Shown: one piece after another, positions 1-5,619 of the stretch | Position numbering within the stretch: the stretch's first letter is position 1 | Layout: each line of letters opens with the position of its first letter | Origin: Micrococcales bacterium | Lineage (GTDB): Bacteria; Actinomycetota; Actinomycetes; S36-B12; UBA10799 | Direction of reading: 5' to 3' | Assembly: GCA_023252115.1 (NCBI GenBank) | Contig: JAHEXM010000022.1 | Location: 1-9,742, forward strand | DNA length: 9,742 nt | Made by a program: the position numbers and the translations under genes | The notes under the pieces: model-generated | Database searches by the model: none | Told to the model about the DNA's origin: nothing | Seen by the model: only the letters and a program-made list of their open reading frames with translations

Positions 1-1
1 C

Positions 2-664
2 TCAACTCGGGCGATTTCGCGAAGTCTTGAAAAGGAACTCCCCCATGTGAGCGCAGTTCAACTGCCGACAAAGGGTCGGGGTCAAGCTTTGAACTGGGTG
101 TGGTCACACAGTGATGCAGCCGTTGTTTCATACATGGACATCGATTTATCGACCGACTTGTCGGCTTTTCTTCCGTTGATCGCGCCAATCATCACCGGTC
201 ACAGTGATATTGCAATTGGTTCGCGACTGACCCACAGTGCTCGAGTAGTTCGCGGACCGAAACGCGAGACAATCTCTCGCTGCTACAACTTCTTGCTGCG
301 CGCTTCGCTCGGAACACGATTCTCGGATGCGCAATGTGGATTCAAAGCCATCCGAACGGACCGCGCACGAGAACTACTTCCCTTCATCCAAGATTCGCAA
401 TGGTTCTTTGATACGGAACTGCTCGTCCTTGCAGAACGTGCAGGTATGCGAATCCATGAAGTGCCAGTTGACTGGATCGATGATCCGGATTCAAGTGTCG
501 ATCTGTGGTCGACAGCTGTGGCTGATCTGCGCGGCATTGTTCGCATGATCCGTCAGGGGCCCGCCGATTTTTTGCCCACCACCACGGCCATCGGCGTGCC
601 GACCCAGCCACTTCATTCAGCTAACCAATCAAGACCACTCGAGCAAAGGACAACCACGTTATGA
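2..664 (+). CDS. GT2 polyprenyl-phosphate glycosyltransferase, C-terminal part (5' end outside the window)
   Basis: The reading frame is open from base 2, and the residues before the first in-window GTG (47) fit the family, so the gene starts upstream of the window and that GTG is internal. Visible signatures of DPM1/YkcC-like family 2 glycosyltransferases are KGRGQALN, the nucleotide-sugar/metal motif MDIDLSTD, AIGSRL, the SDAQCGFKAI segment, WFFDTELLVLAERAG and EVPVDWIDDPDS. These enzymes transfer a sugar from a nucleotide sugar to polyprenyl phosphate at the inner face of the membrane; donor and carrier are not readable here. No C-terminal membrane helices follow, so it is a short soluble or peripheral form. 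Its stop overlaps the start of the GT39-like gene (ATGA, 661-664), which implies translational coupling and use of its lipid-linked sugar by the next enzyme. Family assignment is firm; the specific sugar is unknown. Confidence 0.93.
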   Translation, partial: STRAISRSLEKELPHVSAVQLPTKGRGQALNWVWSHSDAAVVSYMDIDLSTDLSAFLPLIAPIITGHSDIAIGSRLTHSARVVRGPKRETISRCYNFLLRASLGTRFSDAQCGFKAIRTDRARELLPFIQDSQWFFDTELLVLAERAGMRIHEVPVDWIDDPDSSVDLWSTAVADLRGIVRMIRQGPADFLPTTTAIGVPTQPLHSANQSRPLEQRTTTL

Positions 665-2847
665 CGGCAATTGCGCTTGAACCTGCGGTCACCGATGAGA
701 CGCGACCCTCCTTCGTTTCCAGACTCGTGCGCGGACGCCCAGATGACCCAGCATGGGTTCGACCGTCACTCGTTGCACTGCTGTTACTTACCGCGTTTGC
801 ATACATGTGGGCCTTGGGTGCATCAGGGTGGGCGAATTCGTTTTACTCGGCCGCTGTGCAAGCAGGCACCGTCAGCTGGAAAGCGATGTTCTTTGGATCT
901 TCTGACGCGGCTAATTTCATTACCGTCGACAAGCCTCCGGCAGCGTTGTGGGTAATGGAACTGTCGACGCGCATGTTCGGCGTCAGTTCGTGGTCGATCC
1001 TGTTACCGCAGGCTATTGAAGGTGTCGCTGCCGTTGGCCTTCTCTACTTGTGCGTGCGTCGATGGTTTACCCCGGCAGCTGGACTAATCGCTGCTGCTGT
1101 CTTCGCTTTCACACCCGTGGCCGTTTTGATGTTTCGGTTCAATAATCCCGATGCGTTGCTTGTCTTGCTGCTGGTGGCAGCTGCCTACGCGACAACCCGC
1201 GCCATTGAAAAAGCAAGCCTGCGGTGGCTCGTGCTGACCGCCATATTGATCGGGACCGCGTTCCTTACGAAGAGCCTTCAAGCATTTCTGGTCGTGCCTG
1301 CTTTCGCACTCGCCTACGTGATCGCTGCTCCCGTCGGGTTTGGCCGACGACTGTTGCACCTAGGCGTTGCTGGCTGCGCAATTGTCGTGGCCTCCGGTTG
1401 GTGGGTAGCCATCGTCGAACTCTGGCCAACCTCTTCACGTCCGTACATCGGTGGATCGCAAACGAACAGCGCATTAGAACTGATATTTGGATACAACGGC
1501 TTCGGCCGGCTCACCGGTGAAGAAGCCGGAAGCGTCGTGCCGGGTGGAGCCGCTAGTAACACCGGTGGCCTCCTCACTGGCGGACCAACGGGATTGGGTG
1601 CTGGCGGCGCAGGTCCTGGCGGTGGATCAATGTGGGGTGCCACCGGGTGGAGCAGAATGTTTAGCTCCGAAGTGGGCGGTCAAGTGTCGTGGTTACTCCC
1701 GGCGGCGATGATTTTGTTGGTGGCGATGGTCGCGTATTCATTGACCAAAGGCCGCACCGATCGCTTGCGGGTAGCGGTATTGATCTGGGGTGGTTGGCTG
1801 CTAACCACGGTGATCGTCTTTAGCTACATGCAAGGAATCTTTCATGCCTATTACACCGTTGCTCTGGCCCCGGCGATCGGTGCAATAGTCGGCATTGGTG
1901 GCACTGAACTATGGAAACGGCGCGAGACTTGGGCTGCGCGCATTGGCTTGTCCAGCGTAATTGGCGTGAGCGCAATCTGGGCATTCGTCTTGCTCGGCCG
2001 CAGTCCCAGCTGGTTTCCGTTACTGCGCTTTATGATCCTGCTCGCCGGAATCAGCGTCGCAGTGATTCTTCTACTGGCGCCATGGTTTCGAGCGCGAACA
2101 ATGCTTGCCATTGTTGTTGTTGCTGTGGCTCTCGGCTTGGTAGCCCCTGCTGCATACGCAGCGCAGACCGTTTCAACCGTACACAGCGGAAGCATTCCGA
2201 CTGCCGGACCGACGGTGGTCGGCGGTCGAGGTGGGCCCGGCGGTGGACCAGGCGGACCCGGTGGCGGACCCGGTGGAATGGGTCGGCCGGGCGCGCAGAA
2301 TCGACTTGGTGGTCCGGGTGGATTCGGGGCGCAAGGTCAACCAGGTGGTGGTCAACCCGCAGGTCCTGGTACTGGGCATGGAATGTTCGGCCCACCATCG
2401 CTCGGACAAAATGGGCAGGGTCCAGGGCAAAGTCAGCGAGGCACTGGCCCCGGAGGCGGTTTACTCAACGGCAGTTCGGCAAGTGCCGCGATGGTCGCTG
2501 CGCTGCAACACGACGCATCCAAGTACACGTGGGTCGCAGCTGCTGTGGGATCGAATACTGCCTCTGGTTACCAACTCGGCTCAGGCAAGCCAGTTATGGC
2601 AATCGGTGGATTCAACGGATCAGACCCTGCACCATCCTTGGCGCAGTTTCAGCAATACGTAGCGCAAGGAAAGATTCATTACTTCATCGCGGGCGGCGGA
2701 ATGGGAGGACCGGGCGGCGCAACGGGCGGGCCCGGCGGCGGCAAAAGTGGAACGTCGAGTCAAATCACGTCATGGGTTCAATCGAATTTCACTGCACAAA
2801 CGATCAACGGTGTAACGGTGTACGACCTGACCATGCCGAATCAATGA
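661..2847 (+). CDS. GT39/ArnT-like (YkcB-type) membrane glycosyltransferase with glycine-rich inserts
   Basis: This 728-residue polytopic protein belongs to the PMT/ArnT superfamily, close to Bacillus YkcB. It should transfer a sugar from a polyprenyl-phosphate donor to an envelope acceptor on the outer side of the membrane. Family segments are FYSAAVQAG (61-69), VDKPPAALW (89-97), FRFNNPDALL (158-167), TKSLQAF (203-209) and FHAYYTVALAPAIGA (394-408). About a dozen hydrophobic helices span residues 35-500. A C-terminal outer domain (about 612-728) resembles the YkcB C-terminal domain (YTWVAAAVGSNTASGYQL; HYFIAGGG; YDLT). Gly/Pro-rich tracts lie at residues 294-326 in a loop, 521-600 after the last helix, and 677-698 inside the C-terminal domain. 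Such tracts are known in actinobacterial members. The start overlaps the stop of the GT2 gene. The acceptor is unknown. Confidence 0.92.
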   Translation: MTAIALEPAVTDETRPSFVSRLVRGRPDDPAWVRPSLVALLLLTAFAYMWALGASGWANSFYSAAVQAGTVSWKAMFFGSSDAANFITVDKPPAALWVMELSTRMFGVSSWSILLPQAIEGVAAVGLLYLCVRRWFTPAAGLIAAAVFAFTPVAVLMFRFNNPDALLVLLLVAAAYATTRAIEKASLRWLVLTAILIGTAFLTKSLQAFLVVPAFALAYVIAAPVGFGRRLLHLGVAGCAIVVASGWWVAIVELWPTSSRPYIGGSQTNSALELIFGYNGFGRLTGEEAGSVVPGGAASNTGGLLTGGPTGLGAGGAGPGGGSMWGATGWSRMFSSEVGGQVSWLLPAAMILLVAMVAYSLTKGRTDRLRVAVLIWGGWLLTTVIVFSYMQGIFHAYYTVALAPAIGAIVGIGGTELWKRRETWAARIGLSSVIGVSAIWAFVLLGRSPSWFPLLRFMILLAGISVAVILLLAPWFRARTMLAIVVVAVALGLVAPAAYAAQTVSTVHSGSIPTAGPTVVGGRGGPGGGPGGPGGGPGGMGRPGAQNRLGGPGGFGAQGQPGGGQPAGPGTGHGMFGPPSLGQNGQGPGQSQRGTGPGGGLLNGSSASAAMVAALQHDASKYTWVAAAVGSNTASGYQLGSGKPVMAIGGFNGSDPAPSLAQFQQYVAQGKIHYFIAGGGMGGPGGATGGPGGGKSGTSSQITSWVQSNFTAQTINGVTVYDLTMPNQ

Positions 2848-2864
2848 TCGGCGACGGTTGGTCG

Positions 2865-3569
2865 TCAGTATGCGGAGTTAATTCCGTCGTTCCACTTCTG
2901 GAATTTCGACATGCCGTAGTTGGCTTTGACGTACGCCAGGGCAGCCCAGATGTTCGTATAGGGACGCGCTTGGAACTTCAAGCTGCGATAACCGCGCTTG
3001 GCGTGTGTCTGGTAGGTGTCACCAATGACTTGCAGCAGTCCTTTTGACGGATCTCCAGCGGCAGCGTTGCTATCGGTCAGATTGGTGGAACGCGGATCGC
3101 CATCAGACTCTTGCTCGATTTGAGCAAGGATGCCGGGCAGGAACTTGGGCGGAATCCTGTGCTCGGCCATTACCGCCAGCGTGATGTTTGCCCAGCGGGT
3201 GATCTTGCGCGGAAACTTCGTGCCGCGGGGCCGCCGCAGTACCGGCCCGGTCCAAGGTGATGGACCGCTGTTGGCATTAGCGATCGGTGCCGGAGCAGCC
3301 GGCAGAATCGTCGCCACCGCATCGGGCGCTGCCGATGCGAGCCTGTTGTTCCCAGCCTGTAAGTCGAGCGGCGCTACTGCGGCCGTCGTGGCAGCGATCA
3401 ATATTTCGCCACGTGATGATTGCGCATTGATCGTCTGCACTTGGTCTACCGGAGTATCAGCAGCCTCCGCGTGACCCGACGCAGCCGTGGACAAAGCCGC
3501 ACCAGCCAGCACTGCACAGCCAAGAACGGCAGCAGAGGTCGACCAAGGCAGGTTCCTCACCCGGCGCAC
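2865..3569 (-). CDS. Secreted SLT-domain lytic transglycosylase
   Basis: The protein has a basic N-terminus and hydrophobic signal segment (VRRVRNLPWSTSAAVLGCAV, then an Ala-rich stretch), a linker of about 90 residues, and a C-terminal lysozyme-like SLT domain over the last 110 residues. The catalytic glutamate is in ILAQIEQESDGDP (Glu154 from this start), followed by the GLLQV motif (177-181) and the NIWAALAYVKANYG segment. These enzymes cleave peptidoglycan glycan strands to 1,6-anhydro products outside the membrane. I chose GTG at 3569 because a CTGGGGG ribosome binding site lies 5-6 nt before it. A TTG at 3584 would add five residues and has no such site. The gene converges on the GT39-like gene with 17 nt between stops and no obvious terminator. 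Upstream is a hairpin-rich leader. Confidence 0.88.
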   Translation of the reverse strand: MRRVRNLPWSTSAAVLGCAVLAGAALSTAASGHAEAADTPVDQVQTINAQSSRGEILIAATTAAVAPLDLQAGNNRLASAAPDAVATILPAAPAPIANANSGPSPWTGPVLRRPRGTKFPRKITRWANITLAVMAEHRIPPKFLPGILAQIEQESDGDPRSTNLTDSNAAAGDPSKGLLQVIGDTYQTHAKRGYRSLKFQARPYTNIWAALAYVKANYGMSKFQKWNDGINSAY

Positions 3570-3621
3570 AACAACCCCCAGCAAAACAATCGGTCACACA
3601 AAAATTGGGGGGAGTTCCACG

Positions 3622-3693
3622 ATGACTCAGCAATTCGAGTCTGACCAGTACACAGCGGAGTTGTTCCGCTCACACATCGTCAGTCAATGCTGA
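3622..3693 (+). CDS. Possible 23-residue small ORF or leader peptide
   Basis: An ATG at 3622 is preceded by a very strong purine-rich site, GGGGGGAG (3607-3614), with a 7-nt spacer. It opens a 23-codon frame ending TGA at 3691-3693 (MTQQFESDQY ... VSQC). The peptide is polar, has no signal or membrane segment and matches nothing I recognise. It sits between the SLT transglycosylase on the other strand and the broken dehydrogenase downstream. Two small inverted repeats (3654-3670 and 3679-3694) lie within its second half, so it could be a leader peptide controlling downstream RNA. It could equally be the remnant of a lost gene, or chance. Only the ribosome binding site supports it. Confidence 0.3.
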   Translation: MTQQFESDQYTAELFRSHIVSQC

Positions 3694-3694
3694 C
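3624..3694. promoter_or_regulatory. Hairpin cluster in the divergent intergenic region
   Basis: Three short inverted repeats follow each other: GACTC/GAGTC (3624-3628 with 3637-3641), AGCGGA/TCCGCT around a 5-nt loop (3654-3659 with 3665-3670), and GTCAG/CTGAC around a 6-nt loop (3679-3683 with 3690-3694). They could fold as a structured leader of the transglycosylase mRNA on the minus strand, or in the plus-strand RNA carrying the small ORF. Actinobacterial wall-hydrolase genes are often controlled by c-di-AMP (ydaO-type) riboswitches, but I cannot match that consensus here, so no class is assigned. Confidence 0.25.
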
Positions 3695-3774
3695 AAAACG
3701 GACAGGAGCGGAGCTCAACGCGCGAGAAACCCGTGCGAGAACGAAAAATCGCTCAAACCGTAGAAGGAGTTGGC

Positions 3775-4162
3775 ATGGCTGCTGAACGAATCGGAATCAT
3801 CGGATTGGGACTGATGGGCCTGCCAATGGCCCGAAATTTGCATTCCGGTGGATATGAAGTGGTGGCCTTGAACCACTCAAATGTCAAGGTGCGCAATGAC
3901 CTGGAAGCTGCAGGTTTCACCATCGCAACCTCGGCAGCAGAAGTTGCTGCACAGGCCGATGTCGTCATTTTGATGTTGCCCCAATTCGGAGGTGGTCAAA
4001 GAGGTTTTGCTCGGCTCTGACGGCGTCATCGAATCAGTGTCGGCCAACTCACTGATCATTGACATGGGGACTACCCGCGTCACCGACACGCGAGAGTTCG
4101 CAACCCGAGTCGAAGCAAAAGGCGGCCACTACGTCGACGCTCCGGCATTGCCACAGACAGCA
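3775..4162 (+). pseudogene. Broken NAD-dependent beta-hydroxyacid dehydrogenase (3-hydroxyisobutyrate dehydrogenase/tartronate semialdehyde reductase family)
   Basis: Translation would start at ATG 3775, behind AGAAGGAG (3762-3769, 5-nt spacer). The N-terminus is a clear Rossmann fold of this family: RIGIIGLGLMGLPMARNL with GLGLMG at residues 10-15, then VVILMLP. A run of four C (3979-3982) then shifts the frame and a stop follows at 4018-4020. Removing one C restores the expected LPNSEVVKEVLLGSDGVIES and continues through SLIIDMGTT to YVDAP (ending 4144). After that the similarity is lost: the usual SGG substrate-binding motif and the whole C-terminal helical domain with the catalytic lysine are missing. 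About 130 codons remain of roughly 290. The frame then runs into a long palindrome and ends near hup. The two independent lesions argue for a real pseudogene, although the C-run change alone could be a sequencing error. Confidence 0.85.
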
Positions 4163-4230
4163 CAAACCCCAGCGAATACGACCGTTTTTGGGCCTTACGG
4201 GCCTAAAAACGTCGTATTCGCTGGGGTTTG
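4163..4230. terminator. Long perfect palindrome, probable bidirectional terminator after hup
   Basis: Bases 4163-4182 pair without mismatch with 4211-4230 (20 bp). After one bulged C (4183), 4184-4189 pairs with 4205-4210, then a G-T pair (4190/4204) and four G-C pairs close a 5-nt loop (4195-4199). That gives about 31 paired positions in 68 nt. The element begins 17 nt past the hup stop, so it can end hup transcription on the minus strand and any transcript from the broken dehydrogenase on the plus strand. The stem is longer than a usual intrinsic terminator and only TTTG follows on each side, so it may instead be a dispersed palindromic repeat. Confidence 0.7.
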
Positions 4231-4247
4231 CGGGAAGAAAGCGGGAG

Positions 4248-4523
4248 TTACTTGTTGACCGCGTCCTTGAGGGCCGTGGCCGGCTTGAATGCAGCTGCGG
4301 TGCGGGCCTTGATCTGAACCGGCTCGCCAGTCTGCGGGTTGCGGCCCGTGCGGGCGGGACGGTCGGCCAGGTTGAAGGTACCGAAACCTGAGACCGCGAC
4401 CTTGCGGTCCTTGTTGAGGCCTTCGACGATCGACTCCGTCATGGCGGTCAAACCGGCTGCTGCCTCTTTGGTCGAGCAACCGAGTTTGTCGGCGATTGAC
4501 GCGACCAGCTCTGAGTGAATCAT
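4248..4523 (-). CDS. hup: HU-family nucleoid DNA-binding protein
   Basis: The 91-residue protein has the normal length and layout of a bacterial HU. An N-terminal helical dimerisation region (MIHSELVASIADKLGCSTKE) is followed by the signature GFGTF (46-50). The beta-arm RPARTGRNPQTGE (55-67) carries Pro63, which intercalates into DNA, and IKARTAAAFKPATALKDAVN closes the protein. It binds and bends DNA as a dimer to compact the nucleoid. It lacks the long Lys/Ala-rich tail of mycobacterial HupB or streptomycete HupS. ATG 4523 is preferred because the GTAGGG site ends 6 nt before it. ATG 4529 would abut that site, and longer upstream extensions do not resemble HU. A strong hairpin follows the stop, and the gene is transcribed divergently from the membrane-protein gene. 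Confidence 0.96.
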   Translation of the reverse strand: MIHSELVASIADKLGCSTKEAAAGLTAMTESIVEGLNKDRKVAVSGFGTFNLADRPARTGRNPQTGEPVQIKARTAAAFKPATALKDAVNK

Positions 4524-4561
4524 TTGCATCCCTACCTGTAGACAGTGAATTTCCCGGGGAA

Positions 4562-4567
4562 AACGTA
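4562..4567 (-). promoter_or_regulatory. hup: Candidate -10 box for hup
   Basis: On the minus strand TACGTT fits the actinobacterial TAnnnT -10 pattern. It would give a leader of about 35 nt before the hup start. No good -35 hexamer is visible 16-18 nt upstream. The small palindrome TTTCCCGGGGAAA lies just downstream of the box. The assignment rests on one hexamer and is weak. Confidence 0.2.
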
Positions 4568-4603
4568 ACAGCGCGGGTTTTCGGGCCGTACAGACGGTGT
4601 GGA

Positions 4604-4639
4604 TTTGGGCCAACCGCGGACTTTGGGCCACTAGCGGAC
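4604..4639 (+). repeat. Two-unit 18-bp tandem repeat between hup and the membrane-protein gene
   Basis: Bases 4604-4621 (TTTGGGCCAACCGCGGAC) and 4622-4639 (TTTGGGCCACTAGCGGAC) are adjacent copies matching at 15 of 18 positions. The differences are confined to the three central bases. The repeat lies in the divergent intergenic region, about 80 nt upstream of the hup start and 55 nt upstream of the membrane-protein start. Conserved half-sites around a variable centre suit a paired regulator-binding site, but chance duplication is possible. Confidence 0.5.
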
Positions 4640-4694
4640 CAGGTAATCCGTCACCGTCTAAACGGCAGCAGGTGGTGCAATCTGAACAAACGCC

Positions 4695-5543
4695 GTGGAA
4701 CACTGCGGCATGGTCGATGCGAGCGCGAGAGACAAACAGCCGCACCGCATTCGGCTGCTGGCGACCAAGCCAAATTGGGCCGACAACATTCACTCGGGAC
4801 TGTGGGGTCAAGTCAAAGCCGAGCTGAGAAGTTACTTCCACAAGCCCTACGACGTGCCAACCGTCATTGCCATCAACATGCTGTTGGCACTGTTCGCCTG
4901 GTTCTTCATTAACCCCGATGTCGTCCTTCGGTATACCGCCCTGGTGTTCCTCCCGGTTGCCCTAATTGCCTGGGCATTTGCCGACGTTCCCTCGACCAAC
5001 CTCTTTGGCAGCGCCCCGGTCCAGACGCTTCGCTATATCAATGAGCCGGAAAATCTGCGGCGCATGATGACAGTCAAAAACATTGCCCTGTGGATCTTGG
5101 TCGCTCCACTGTGTTTCGTCTTATCGCTCTGTTTGTTGCCCAGTCAGCACGACACTTTGATCTCGTTAGCAGTCTGCTTAGCAGTCGTCTTCTTGCCGTT
5201 CTCGTATCTAGGCCTCGCGGCCGTCATTGCACCGCTGCTGCCGTTTCACCCGATGAAATGGAAAGAACGACTCAAACGCAGGGATACGTGGCTTCGCTAC
5301 GGACTCTCAATTGGAGTTGCCTACTTTGCCCTGACCGGTCCAGCAACGGTTCTGGCACTGGGGCCTGCCTGGCTCGTTTTTAAGTTCATCGGACAAGAAC
5401 CGATACACGTTTTCTTGGCAGCCGTCATCTTGACGCCCTGGGCATTTATCTTGTGGCGGACGGGACTACACATTTCAACTTGGATCGTGGCCAAACGTCG
5501 CCAATGGCTCGAGAACTTCCTGAACGACCCTGCCCGCGGCTAG
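4695..5543 (+). CDS. Unidentified polytopic membrane protein
   Basis: I do not assign a function. The 282-residue protein has a polar N-terminus of about 50 residues, then about six hydrophobic segments near 54-72, 79-96, 128-148, 155-181, 202-230 and 237-256. It ends in a short basic/polar tail (KRRQWLENFLNDPARG). A cytoplasmic-looking loop (about 100-127) contains LRYINEPENLRRMMTVKN, and another (184-200) is strongly basic (KWKERLKRRDTWLR). The overall pattern recalls conserved actinobacterial membrane proteins of unknown role and, loosely, ABC-2 type permeases, but no ATPase gene is next to it. The start is uncertain: GTG 4695 and ATG 4710 are in frame and neither has a clear ribosome binding site. 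It diverges from hup and lies 76 nt before the phosphofructokinase start. Confidence 0.8.
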   Translation: MEHCGMVDASARDKQPHRIRLLATKPNWADNIHSGLWGQVKAELRSYFHKPYDVPTVIAINMLLALFAWFFINPDVVLRYTALVFLPVALIAWAFADVPSTNLFGSAPVQTLRYINEPENLRRMMTVKNIALWILVAPLCFVLSLCLLPSQHDTLISLAVCLAVVFLPFSYLGLAAVIAPLLPFHPMKWKERLKRRDTWLRYGLSIGVAYFALTGPATVLALGPAWLVFKFIGQEPIHVFLAAVILTPWAFILWRTGLHISTWIVAKRRQWLENFLNDPARG

Positions 5544-5606
5544 CAATCGCGGTTAGCTGTTCCGCTCATCGGGTGCAACGCGCTGCACAATGAGCCGCCA
5601 CCTGGC

Positions 5607-5612
5607 TAGCGT
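5607..5612 (+). promoter_or_regulatory. pfp: Candidate -10 box giving a leaderless pfp transcript
   Basis: TAGCGT fits the TAnnnT -10 pattern and ends 7 nt before ATG 5620, the spacing expected if transcription starts at the start codon itself. No ribosome binding site precedes that ATG, which agrees with a leaderless message, a common arrangement in actinobacteria. The -35 region (about 5583-5589) is poor. Confidence 0.35.
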
Positions 5613-5619
5613 GTGCGCC

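Noticed and set aside
2848..2864. Terminator between the GT39-like and transglycosylase genes
   Set aside because: The 17-nt gap shows no stable hairpin or T run.
1911..3047. Long plus-strand open frame of 378 codons overlapping the GT39-like gene
   Set aside because: It is a +1-frame shadow of the glycine-rich coding sequence, extremely rich in Arg and Trp, without domain similarity, and it runs through the convergent transglycosylase gene.
3992..4258. Separate 88-codon gene starting at ATG or GTG near 3992
   Set aside because: Its residues continue the dehydrogenase fold in the shifted frame and its end is non-homologous sequence through the palindrome, so it is part of the pseudogene.
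4524..4841. N-terminal extension of the HU frame up to 4841
   Set aside because: The added residues do not resemble HU, which is normally about 90 residues, and a ribosome binding site fits the start at 4523.
4695..5543. Calling the membrane protein an ABC-2 transporter permease
   Set aside because: Only general resemblance is seen, and there is no neighbouring ATPase gene.
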